Assembly (NCBI RefSeq): GCF_004514425.2
Contig: NZ_MYFN02000004.1
Coordinates: 248,001-312,000 of the forward strand
Direction of reading: 5' to 3'
Source: Shinella sumterensis
GTDB lineage: Bacteria; Pseudomonadota; Alphaproteobacteria; Rhizobiales; Rhizobiaceae
DNA: 64,000 bases
How positions within the stretch are numbered: position 1 is the stretch's first letter; each line of letters begins with the position of its first letter. Positions 17,779 through 24,171 of this stretch are shown here, piece after piece. The position numbers and the translations under genes were made by a program. The notes beneath the pieces were generated by a model. It was not told the DNA's origin. It saw only the letters and a program-made list of their open reading frames with translations, and did not search any database.

Positions 17779-18567
17779 ATGGTAACTGCAAACGACCTGC
17801 GAGCGATCGCGGGAACGACGAAGCGCGTGCAGATGCACGACGACCTTGCGGCGGCGTTCAACAAATATGCTGCTGCCTATGGCGTGAACAACCAGAAGCG
17901 CATTTCCGAGTTCCTGGCGAACGTTTGCCATGAGACGGGCGGCTTCACTCGCCTGTCGGAAAACCTGAACTATTCCGTCGAAGGGCTCATGAAGACCTTC
18001 GGTCGCCATCGAATCAGTGCGGCCGACGTGAACAGGCTCGGGCGATCCGGGAAGCGGGCGGCCGATCAAAAGGCAATCGCAAACAAGATCTATGGCGGCG
18101 AATGGGGCCGTACCAACCTTGGCAACACTCAGCCGAACGATGGCTGGGACTATCGCGGCTCCGGGCCGGGCCAGGTCACTGGCCGCGCCAACTTCGCCAA
18201 GGTCGAAAAGGAAAGCGGCATTCCCGTCGTGGCAAACCCTGACCTGCTTCGGCAGGCTGACGCAGGAATGAAGGCGGCGCTCATCCTCTGGCAGAAGTGG
18301 GGCCTGAACGAGATGGCCGACAATGGCCAGACGACGGCGATCCGCAAGCGGTGGAACGGCGGCAGCCTCGGTCTGACGGAAGTCAAGGACGCGCGCGGCA
18401 GGGCAATGAAGCTCAAGCTTTCCGTGCCGGCCTCCACTGCCACCACCACGCCCATCCCCGCGCCCAAGCCGGAAATGCCGCCCAGCGCCACGCCGACGAA
18501 GAAGGCTGGCTGGCTGGAGGTGCTTACGGCCTTCATCATCGCACTCTTTCCGGGACGCTCGAAATGA
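17779..18567 (+). CDS. GH19-family endolysin with C-terminal hydrophobic tail
   Basis: 262 residues. The glycoside hydrolase 19 domain spans about 1-215, with the catalytic glutamate in HETGG (51-55), the second acidic site in ENLNYSVEGL (61-70), and DYRGSGPGQVTGRANF near 124-139. It cleaves peptidoglycan at the end of infection. A Pro/Ala/Thr linker (about 218-242) leads to a hydrophobic end (WLEVLTAFIIALFPGRSK) that could tether it to the inner membrane. No N-terminal signal peptide is visible, so the downstream holin-like genes probably control release. Confidence 0.87.
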   Translation: MVTANDLRAIAGTTKRVQMHDDLAAAFNKYAAAYGVNNQKRISEFLANVCHETGGFTRLSENLNYSVEGLMKTFGRHRISAADVNRLGRSGKRAADQKAIANKIYGGEWGRTNLGNTQPNDGWDYRGSGPGQVTGRANFAKVEKESGIPVVANPDLLRQADAGMKAALILWQKWGLNEMADNGQTTAIRKRWNGGSLGLTEVKDARGRAMKLKLSVPASTATTTPIPAPKPEMPPSATPTKKAGWLEVLTAFIIALFPGRSK

Positions 18568-18764
18568 CCGTATGGCTTCGCATTCTTCTCTATGTCATCG
18601 CCGGCTGGCTGTACGGTTCGGGCTACATCGGCGACGAGGTTAAGGAACTCCTCACCACCGACCCCGCCGTTGCCGCCTCCATTGAAGCCGGCATCAGCGC
18701 CGCGATCGCCTCCGTCCCGATTGCCTGGTGGCAGTGGGCCAAGCGCAAGGGCTGGGCAACGTGA
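18564..18764 (+). CDS. Small membrane protein of lysis cassette, holin-like
   Basis: 66 residues with two hydrophobic segments (about 4-20 and 40-60) and a basic end (WAKRKGWAT). ATG 18564 overlaps the endolysin stop (ATGA), and the stop overlaps the next GTG start. Size, topology and position suggest a holin or holin partner, but no family motif is certain. Confidence 0.62.
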   Translation: MTVWLRILLYVIAGWLYGSGYIGDEVKELLTTDPAVAASIEAGISAAIASVPIAWWQWAKRKGWAT

Positions 18765-19171
18765 TCCAGCTTATCCTGAAATGGCTTGGTGGCGATCTCG
18801 CCACCGCCCTGACGCGCGCCTACGAGCTCAAGCTGAACGCCTCGAACGACTCCGAGCGCATCAAGGCTGACGTGTCCATCAAGGCGCTCGAGGCGCAGAT
18901 GGCGGCACAGGCGAACAACGCGGCCGTCGTGCGCGAGGGCATGCAGCACAAGGCCTTCTGGATTCCTTGGCTCATTGCCGCCGTTCCGACTGCGGCGTGG
19001 TTCGGCTGGGGCATGACGGACTCGCTGTTCGACGGTACGCTTCCGGACGTTGCGGCGCTGCCGCCGCAGCTCAAGGAATATGCGGACATCGTGTTCGCGA
19101 ACATCTTCTATGTGGGCGGTGGCGTTGCCGGTGCCCAGTTGATCGCAAAGGCGATTGGAGGCAAGAAATGA
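18761..19171 (+). CDS. Three-helix type phage holin
   Basis: 136 residues from a GTG start overlapping the previous stop. An N-terminal amphipathic helix and a charged middle (ELKLNASNDSERIKADVSIK at about 24-43) precede two clear membrane helices (KAFWIPWLIAAVPTAAWFG at about 65-83, and NIFYVGGGVAGAQLIAKAI near 114-132). This resembles the 3TM holin family described from gene-transfer agents and phages. Holins open the inner membrane to let the endolysin reach the wall. The context, right after an endolysin, fits. Confidence 0.72.
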   Translation: MIQLILKWLGGDLATALTRAYELKLNASNDSERIKADVSIKALEAQMAAQANNAAVVREGMQHKAFWIPWLIAAVPTAAWFGWGMTDSLFDGTLPDVAALPPQLKEYADIVFANIFYVGGGVAGAQLIAKAIGGKK

Positions 19172-19506
19172 CCGGCTCTGAAATCATGGCCGTCGTCGGC
19201 TTCTTCGTCATGCTCTCTGGCACGCTCTGGGGCATCTGGTGGCGGATCGAGGGGAAGGTGGAGAAGGCCAAGACAGAGGCGGCCGGTGTTGCAGCCTCAG
19301 CCAACGCGCTCGCCCTTCTTACGCGCCAGGAACTGGCCGACCACAAACTCCATACGGCCGAGACATACGTGACCAAGGCCGGCATGCAGGAGCAGACAGC
19401 GCAGATCATGCGCGCCATCGAGGGCGTCGGCAATCGGATTGATGGCCTTGGTGAGCGACTAGATCGCCTCTATGAAGCGAGGCCGGGGACAAGGCGGTCG
19501 TCCTAA
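19168..19506 (+). CDS. Single-span coiled-coil protein, possible inner spanin
   Basis: 112 residues: one N-terminal membrane helix (about 5-25), then a long helical, charged region (RIEGKVEKAKTEAAGVAASA, and RAIEGVGNRIDGLGERLDRL near 83-102). It starts in an ATGA overlap with the holin-like gene and ends the lysis operon, meeting the reverse-strand genes tail to tail. Topology and position suit an Rz-type inner spanin; an outer lipoprotein partner was not recognised, so the function is a proposal. Confidence 0.5.
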   Translation: MTGSEIMAVVGFFVMLSGTLWGIWWRIEGKVEKAKTEAAGVAASANALALLTRQELADHKLHTAETYVTKAGMQEQTAQIMRAIEGVGNRIDGLGERLDRLYEARPGTRRSS

Positions 19507-19751
19507 TCCCGTATGAAGACACCGGCCTCGTCGGCAGCCAGTAGGAACGCGTGACGCGACTCTTCCGGGTCGACCTTGCCCTCCAAGGCGGCCAGGCATA
19601 TTTCCTGCGCCGCTTTGAAGGCCGGACCTTCGTCCGTCGGCCAGTGGTAAAGCAGGATGCCAGCCGCCTCGCTCGCGCTGCTGATGGTGCGATAGACACC
19701 GAGCGTCAGCGTCTCGAACGTGACGGGTTCTGCCCAGAGGCCGGCTCTCAT
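19503..19751 (-). CDS. DUF982 family protein
   Basis: 82 residues of the DUF982 type, a family found widely in rhizobia, often in several copies. Recognisable are the central ILLYHWPTDEGPAFKAAQEI and the end SRHAFLLAADEAGVFI. Function is unknown. Its start overlaps the stop of the preceding reverse gene (19748), so it is the last gene of a small four-gene reverse unit. Confidence 0.72.
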   Translation of the reverse strand: MRAGLWAEPVTFETLTLGVYRTISSASEAAGILLYHWPTDEGPAFKAAQEICLAALEGKVDPEESRHAFLLAADEAGVFIRD

Positions 19752-19960
19752 GGGTCAGGCGCCGGGTCCGGGTCTTCGGCGTAGGCCAGTTCCCTGTTGT
19801 CGACGACGCTTTTTAGTGCGGCGAAGACAACGTGCGGTGGCCATCCTGCCGTTATCGCTTCGTCGATCAGGTCGCGAACGTGGTCGTCGAGCGCCTGTTC
19901 GCAGTCCATCTGCGCGTCGTCAGGGTCCACGCCCTGTCTGGGTCCTGTAATCGTAGCCAT
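19748..19960 (-). CDS. Conserved hypothetical protein, acidic
   Basis: 70 residues starting MATITGPRQGVDPDDAQMD, then ALDDHVRDLIDEAITAGW and a very acidic, proline-rich end (YAEDPDPAPDP). The ATG at 19960 is chosen because GGAGG lies 5 bases upstream; an in-frame GTG at 19972 would place that site inside the gene. It overlaps the DUF982 gene by four bases. I recognise no function; helices with an amphipathic pattern suggest a small cytosolic adaptor-type protein. Confidence 0.55.
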   Translation of the reverse strand: MATITGPRQGVDPDDAQMDCEQALDDHVRDLIDEAITAGWPPHVVFAALKSVVDNRELAYAEDPDPAPDP

Positions 19961-19996
19961 GCGCACCTCCACTTCGAAGGAGAATAGGGCTGGCGG

Positions 19997-20224
19997 CTAT
20001 CTAGGCAAGGGTCGCGCGACCGGCACGGTCCTGTCCGCGCTGCGAGCACTGACGATGCTTCGCCCGCGCTCGCCACAAGTAGCGCACCGGAACGTTCGGT
20101 TAAGCGCAGGACCGTCGGGCGGAAGCTTCGTCATGTCCAGCTCGACGAACCTGTCGCATCGCTCGCAATGCACGTGATATCGCAGGTTCATTGCCACCAT
20201 CCCGCCCCAGGTGCTGTTGTTCAT
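19997..20224 (-). CDS. Small zinc-ribbon-like protein
   Basis: 75 residues. Two Cys pairs (CERC and CATCG) separated by about 30 residues suggest a zinc ribbon. The start at 20224 overlaps the previous stop (TGATGA), which I prefer over the frame's first ATG at 20284 inside the previous gene. Together with the upstream gene it forms a tandem of two ribbon-like proteins, possibly duplicates that have diverged. Function unknown. Confidence 0.58.
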   Translation of the reverse strand: MNNSTWGGMVAMNLRYHVHCERCDRFVELDMTKLPPDGPALNRTFRCATCGERGRSIVSARSADRTVPVARPLPR

Positions 20225-20484
20225 CAGCGGGGAGCCTGGGCAACAATCCATGTGTTGCTGCCCTTGTTGCCGCACTTGCGACACCGCAGGGCGGGCCGCA
20301 GGTCTGCGATCCTGGAGGTTTCCCCGTGTTCACGCGCCAACTGCCAACGATCTACCCAGCCTTCGCGCTCGCACTGTGAGCAATGGCCACCAAGTTCGTA
20401 CCATTGCGGCAGGCTCTCGAACGTCGGCTTTTGCGCATTGAACAGCGACTCAAAGTCGAGCGGGGCAAGCTTCCTGTTGGTCAT
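20224..20484 (-). CDS. Small zinc-ribbon-like protein
   Basis: 86 residues with CSQC (about 35-38) and CRKCG (about 68-72), a zinc-ribbon arrangement like that of its downstream neighbour. It is the first gene of the four-gene reverse unit and diverges from the forward protease operon across a 179-base region that holds a terminator and promoter-like sequences. Function unknown; nucleic-acid binding is common for such ribbons but not shown here. Confidence 0.58.
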   Translation of the reverse strand: MTNRKLAPLDFESLFNAQKPTFESLPQWYELGGHCSQCEREGWVDRWQLAREHGETSRIADLRPALRCRKCGNKGSNTWIVAQAPR

Positions 20485-20517
20485 ACGGCTTTGTACTTAT
20501 TTTGTTCTTATCGATCA

Positions 20518-20554
20518 AGCCCCCTCTGCCTCACGGTGGAGGGGGCTGTTTTTG
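20518..20554 (+). terminator. Strong rho-independent terminator between late and distal operons
   Basis: A perfect 9-bp stem (AGCCCCCTC with GAGGGGGCT) encloses a 12-base loop and is followed by GTTTTTGTTT on the forward strand. It would stop forward read-through from the lysis region before the protease-led operon, so that operon must have its own promoter. Confidence 0.85.
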
Positions 20555-20563
20555 TTTCTGGTC

Positions 20564-20592
20564 TTGACAAATTTGTAAAAAAGAACTAAGGT
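20564..20592 (+). promoter_or_regulatory. Putative sigma70-type promoter of the distal prophage operon
   Basis: TTGACA at 20564-20569, a 17-base spacer, then TAAGGT at 20587-20592 (only three matches to TATAAT). A perfect palindrome ACAAATTTGT (20567-20576) and a GAAC-N6-GAAC direct repeat overlap it and could bind a regulator. It lies just after the terminator and 72 bases before the first gene of the long overlapping gene chain. Confidence 0.45.
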
Positions 20593-20663
20593 GAACAAAT
20601 TGGCGCTACCAACGCCATGCGCCGCCAACCAAGCGGTTCCTACCACCAACAGAGGAGGCATAC

Positions 20664-21392
20664 ATGACCCTGCTTAGACGCATGGCGTTAATCGCCTTGG
20701 GGGCGTTCATAGTCGTTGCGGTCGTATTCGCACCGAGCGCCGCTGCCTACATCTTCCCGAAGATCCCGGCACCAACAACGGTCATGGTCGAGCGCGCCGC
20801 TCCCACGACGCCGGTTATGGCTGACGCATCGCTTCTCATCAAACGGCCGTCAGACCTCGGATCGGCCTTCCATATCGGCGGTGGTCGCATCGTTACCGCG
20901 GCACACGTCGTCGTCGGGGCGAAGGTCGTATCGATCAAGTCGTGGGACGGTCGAACATCGTCTGCCACCGTCGTGGCGGTCGACGAGAAGACCGACGTTG
21001 CTATCCTGCAGACCAACATGAAACTGCTCGCGGCCGACCTCAGCTGCAGCGTGGTGCCCGTAGGCACGCCGCTGACGGCGATCGGCAACCCGATGGGGCA
21101 GGAGTTCGTCACCGTATGGGGGAAGGTCGCTGGCGCACCGCGCGACGGCCTAGGACGCCTTCTCTATGTCACCGACATGACGACCGTCATGGGGCAGTCC
21201 GGCGGACCGGTCTTCGCTGACGGCCGTATTGTCGGGGTCACATCCGCCGTGATGCTTGCGCCGCTGCAAATCCCAGGCTCGTCCGGCGGCTACGTCCCGA
21301 CGATCGTCGGTCTCGGCTACGTCGTGCCGTCGACGGTGGTGTGCGAGATGATCGCGAAACTTGATGCCGCTGGCGGGGAGGGCTCTGTATGA
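20664..21392 (+). CDS. Membrane-tethered trypsin-like serine protease
   Basis: 242 residues of the trypsin-2/HtrA protease type without a PDZ domain. An N-terminal helix (about 6-28) either anchors it or is a signal peptide. The catalytic triad is visible: His81 in TAAHV, Asp111 in EKTDVAIL, Ser179 in GQSGGPVF. It should act in the periplasm. GAGG before ATG 20664 supports the start. It leads the distal prophage operon and is coupled by ATGA to the MotA/TolQ-like gene. A protease in this place is unusual for a phage; the target is unknown. Confidence 0.82.
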   Translation: MTLLRRMALIALGAFIVVAVVFAPSAAAYIFPKIPAPTTVMVERAAPTTPVMADASLLIKRPSDLGSAFHIGGGRIVTAAHVVVGAKVVSIKSWDGRTSSATVVAVDEKTDVAILQTNMKLLAADLSCSVVPVGTPLTAIGNPMGQEFVTVWGKVAGAPRDGLGRLLYVTDMTTVMGQSGGPVFADGRIVGVTSAVMLAPLQIPGSSGGYVPTIVGLGYVVPSTVVCEMIAKLDAAGGEGSV

Positions 21393-21802
21393 CCGCCCGC
21401 CTCATCATCCTCAACACGTGCTGGCTGGCGCTCGTCGCGTGGGCGGCAATCATGGGCTACGTCACGTTCGTCTTCACCCATGACGTGTCCGGCATTTCGT
21501 ATGTGATCGCCGTCCTGCTGGCGGTAACGACCGCAGCAGCGTTCTGGGGCAAGACCAGCCTCCTGCCGCACGCCAAGCTCTGGTTCGTCATGCTCGGGCT
21601 GATCGGGAATCTGATCGGGTTTATCCTTGCGATTCAAGGCATGGCCTCCGGCTCTCTGGACAGCGCCGACGGCCTCATGACACTGGCCAATGCGCTCCTT
21701 GAAGGCATGAGCGTTGCGTTCTGCTCGACGCTGGTGGGTGCGATCGCTGCGCTCTGGACGAGCACGAACGCATGGCTGCTCGGGCTGGCGGCAAGCGAAT
21801 GA
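21389..21802 (+). CDS. Four-helix membrane protein, MotA/TolQ/ExbB-like
   Basis: 137 residues with four predicted membrane helices (about 8-28, 36-53, 64-84, 105-125). The segments LIGNLIGFILAIQGM (71-85) and LLEGMSVAFCSTLVGAIAAL (103-122) match the pattern of the last two helices of the MotA/TolQ/ExbB proton-channel family (LG..GT..GM and la.G...A...T..G). It lacks the long cytoplasmic part of those proteins, so it is at most a minimal version. It is translationally coupled on both sides. The assignment is by pattern only. Confidence 0.5.
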   Translation: MTARLIILNTCWLALVAWAAIMGYVTFVFTHDVSGISYVIAVLLAVTTAAAFWGKTSLLPHAKLWFVMLGLIGNLIGFILAIQGMASGSLDSADGLMTLANALLEGMSVAFCSTLVGAIAALWTSTNAWLLGLAASE

Positions 21803-22116
21803 GCGCGTGGATATATGATATGTCGTCCGCGCCAAAGGATCGCCCAATCCTCGGCCTTTGCCGCCACGACGCCGACCCCTACCACGACGAAGTCACCGGC
21901 AGGCTGACCGATTACGGGTGCAGCGCGGAAGGCTTGGGCCGCGTTCAGGACGGACCGCACGTTCTCGTCTGGGGTGGTGGAGATAGCGACTACGACGAGT
22001 GGGCGCAGAAGACCATTTCTTGGCCAGACTGGTGGTTTCGCTTCGGGAGTGAGTTTGAGGAGGCCGCCAATCCGATCGCATGGATGGCGATTCCTGACGA
22101 GGGAGCGTTCCAATGA
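21799..22116 (+). CDS. DUF551-like phage protein
   Basis: 105 residues with a W-rich small fold. The start MSAWIYDMSSAPKDRPIL and the end NPIAWMAIPDEG resemble the short DUF551-type proteins of phages, which usually begin with a W..AP.D motif and end with H/A-W-M-P-L-P. It sits between the MotA/TolQ-like and TolR-like genes through ATGA overlaps on both sides. Function unknown. Confidence 0.6.
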   Translation: MSAWIYDMSSAPKDRPILGLCRHDADPYHDEVTGRLTDYGCSAEGLGRVQDGPHVLVWGGGDSDYDEWAQKTISWPDWWFRFGSEFEEAANPIAWMAIPDEGAFQ

Positions 22117-22655
22117 TCCGCACCCTCATCCAAGACGTGCTCCTGGCAATGCTGCTGGGAGTGGTGGCGGTCGTCATGTTCATCCTGCCGTCGGTCAATC
22201 CGAAGGCAGAAACCGACCCCATCGACCCACCCGGAAACCTTGTAGCCTCCGCCGCATGGCCTGCTGGCGCCATCGACGTGGATCTCTGGGTGAAGTCGCC
22301 AGGCGACGAGGCGGTCGGCTACAGCCGCAAGTCCGGCAAGGTGTGGAGCCTGCTGCGTGATGACCTCGGCACATCCAACGATCTCTCGGGCCTTAATTTC
22401 GAGAGTGCTTTTACGCGCGGGCTCCCCGACGGCGAGTACGTCGTCAATGTGCGTTGCTACGGCTGCGCCGGCAAGGTGCCGGTGCCCGTGTCGGTCGAGG
22501 TGCGGCTCGCCTCGGGCGAACTTGTCTGGTCCGGCGTCGTGACGCTTGTTTCCGAAAAGCAGGAGAAGACAGCGCTGCGGTTCGTCATGCGAAGCGGCAA
22601 GGTCGTGCCGGGATCGGCGAGCCATGTTTTCAGAGAGATAAGAGGAGCGAAGTGA
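22113..22655 (+). CDS. TolR/ExbD-like single-span protein with DUF2135-like domain
   Basis: 180 residues. The N-terminal helix (about 8-27) begins with an aspartate, in the form QDVLLAMLLGVVAVVMFIL, which looks like the TolR/ExbD/MotB transmembrane segment with its proton-binding Asp (here D8). The rest (about 42-170) is a beta-sandwich pattern similar to DUF2135: IDVDLWVKSPGDEAVGYS at 54-71, FTRGLPDGEYVVNV at 100-113. The topology puts this domain in the periplasm. With the MotA/TolQ-like gene two genes upstream it could form a minimal ion-driven pair. This is inference. Confidence 0.5.
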   Translation: MIRTLIQDVLLAMLLGVVAVVMFILPSVNPKAETDPIDPPGNLVASAAWPAGAIDVDLWVKSPGDEAVGYSRKSGKVWSLLRDDLGTSNDLSGLNFESAFTRGLPDGEYVVNVRCYGCAGKVPVPVSVEVRLASGELVWSGVVTLVSEKQEKTALRFVMRSGKVVPGSASHVFREIRGAK

Positions 22656-23068
22656 TGGATATCTTCGGAATCTCGACAGCGGTAAAAGCCGTCGTGGAAG
22701 TATACTTCCGTGGCGCGCGACGAACAGGACGCACAAAAAATCTGTTGGACACGGTCAAAAAGGGCGACACCGTCGTATTCGTCAATAGGGAACAGGCTCG
22801 ACTGTTCGAGTGTCTTTGTCGGGAGAATGAAATCACGGACGTTAAGACCGTGATCCTGCCTGTCGAGGACCCCGCTGCGATCTTTAACCTTCCAATGACT
22901 GAGGGCCGACTGATCTTTGACCATGTCTGGCTGGAAGAGCATTACCACCGCGAGGTCTCGTTGATCGGAAACCGTCTGGATCACATCGCTACGCAAGCGT
23001 CTGGCTGTGGTTCTGCTCATCGCGAGACGCGACGATTGGCGGTGCAAATGGCGAGGTGGAACCCATGA
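22655..23068 (+). CDS. Phage protein of unknown function, GRT...FDHVWLE type
   Basis: 137 residues. Two conserved-looking marks stand out: GRTKNLLDTVKKGDTVVFVN at about 25-44 and GRLIFDHVWLEEHYHRE near 83-99. I recall phage proteins with GRT...GD..VF and FDHTWVE patterns, but know no function for them. The shape suggests a Rossmann-like alpha/beta fold. AGAGGAG precedes ATG 22655, and the start shares a base with the previous stop. Both ends are coupled to neighbours. Confidence 0.55.
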   Translation: MDIFGISTAVKAVVEVYFRGARRTGRTKNLLDTVKKGDTVVFVNREQARLFECLCRENEITDVKTVILPVEDPAAIFNLPMTEGRLIFDHVWLEEHYHREVSLIGNRLDHIATQASGCGSAHRETRRLAVQMARWNP

Positions 23069-23499
23069 CCCTCTCCCTCCTCCTATGGCTCGCCTTCGTG
23101 GTCGCCACCGCAACCGTGGTCGCCACCAACCCTAGGCTCCGGCAGGCAGTGGCCTTCGCCGTCATCGCGGCTGCCACCATCGCCATCCCGCTTGCGGCCC
23201 TCAGCTACCCTTCTCCCTGGCTACCGACGGGCCAACAGACCGTCCTCGGCGTTCGCGTCGACGTCGATAAGGCCATCTATGTGATGCTGGGCGACCCATC
23301 GTCTTCGGGCGGCGAGCCACGCCTGTTCGTCCTGCCGTACTCCGAGCAGACCGCGCAACAGTTACAGGCCGCCCAGGATGGAGCGGCCGACGGCGAGGGC
23401 GCGGTCGTCATGACGCAAGGCGAGGACGGCTCGCCCGGCTTTGCCGAAGAGGGCGGCGGCTCAAGCCCGCCCAAGAACGCGGAGGTGCCGCTGCTATGA
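23065..23499 (+). CDS. Two-helix membrane protein with acidic periplasmic-type tail
   Basis: 144 residues. Two hydrophobic helices at about 2-20 and 28-48 are followed by a soluble part (VLGVRVDVDKAIYVMLGD near 60-77) and a Gly/Glu-rich end. GAGGTGG lies before ATG 23065, which overlaps the previous stop. No family recognised. Its place close behind the protease and TolR-like genes makes it a possible member of the same envelope module. Confidence 0.55.
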   Translation: MTLSLLLWLAFVVATATVVATNPRLRQAVAFAVIAAATIAIPLAALSYPSPWLPTGQQTVLGVRVDVDKAIYVMLGDPSSSGGEPRLFVLPYSEQTAQQLQAAQDGAADGEGAVVMTQGEDGSPGFAEEGGGSSPPKNAEVPLL

Positions 23500-23606
23500 G
23501 TTCGACGGTCATCTTCATCTGCCTTGCTGTCTTCATGGCCGCATTCATCTTCGCCGGCTGGTGGTTCTGGTATCCACCGCTGCCCGACGAACCGGAGGGC
23601 GAGTGA
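23496..23606 (+). CDS. 36-residue single-span membrane protein
   Basis: A short frame (MSSTVIFICLAVFMAAFIF, then AGWWFWYPPLPDEPEGE) with one membrane helix. Its ATG overlaps the stop of the previous gene and its stop shares a base with the next ATG, so it fits exactly in the coupled chain, which is the main reason to believe it. Function unknown. Confidence 0.6.
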   Translation: MSSTVIFICLAVFMAAFIFAGWWFWYPPLPDEPEGE

Positions 23607-23791
23607 TGCGATACGCGATTGCCATCGTTTTCTATCTGATCGGCGCGTTTCTGACTGGTGGCTACTACGCGAACCATCGGTGCAGTGCCTATCAGGAGTC
23701 ATTCAATATATGCGGCTTTGACGCCACCCTGACAGGGATGTCTTGGCCCCTCTACTGGGCCGGTCGCGCCAGCCTTGAGGTGACGCGATGA
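23606..23791 (+). CDS. 61-residue small membrane protein
   Basis: One N-terminal helix (MRYAIAIVFYLIGAFLTGGY), then a short segment with two cysteines (C26 and C36) that could form a periplasmic disulfide. Exactly spaced between neighbours by one-base and four-base overlaps. Unknown function; topology is the only clue. Confidence 0.58.
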   Translation: MRYAIAIVFYLIGAFLTGGYYANHRCSAYQESFNICGFDATLTGMSWPLYWAGRASLEVTR

Positions 23792-24171
23792 CCCTCACCA
23801 GCCTCTACCGCGAGATCGAGGCTCTAGGTGGCGCCACGATCATAGACGACTACGACGAGGGCTATACCGACGGCCTTGAGGACGCGCTGAAGGTGCTGCG
23901 CAAGCACGGCTTCGGACTGGATATGGCGCCGGGACCTTCATTGAAGTGGTCTCGATTTGAAAGATTTTTGACGGCAAGAACGCCGTTCGACACGGTCGTT
24001 TACGGCGTCGGCCCTTGGTACGAATTGTCGGGCGAATGGACCGTCCGCCTCAACGGCAAGGAGATCGGCCGCGCGCCGAACGAAGCTGGCGCGAAGTCAC
24101 TAGCGCAGGAAGACTTCGTCCGCCGCATCCGTAGCAGTTTCATGGAGACAACATGCCCCAACCAATCCTAA
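23788..24171 (+). CDS. Hypothetical phage protein
   Basis: 127 residues, soluble, starting MTLTSLYREIEALGGATIID. The centre (YDEGYTDGLEDALKVLRKHG) is helical; the end is mixed. It overlaps the previous stop (ATGA) and the start of the metallophosphoesterase gene by 19 bases. I recognise no family. Confidence 0.6.
   Translation: MTLTSLYREIEALGGATIIDDYDEGYTDGLEDALKVLRKHGFGLDMAPGPSLKWSRFERFLTARTPFDTVVYGVGPWYELSGEWTVRLNGKEIGRAPNEAGAKSLAQEDFVRRIRSSFMETTCPNQS

Noticed and set aside
20583-20602. Possible LexA box upstream of the protease operon (GAAC...GAAC)
   Set aside because: The spacing is six bases; the alphaproteobacterial LexA site is GAAC-N7-GAAC. It may still be a phage operator, so I mention it only in the promoter entry.
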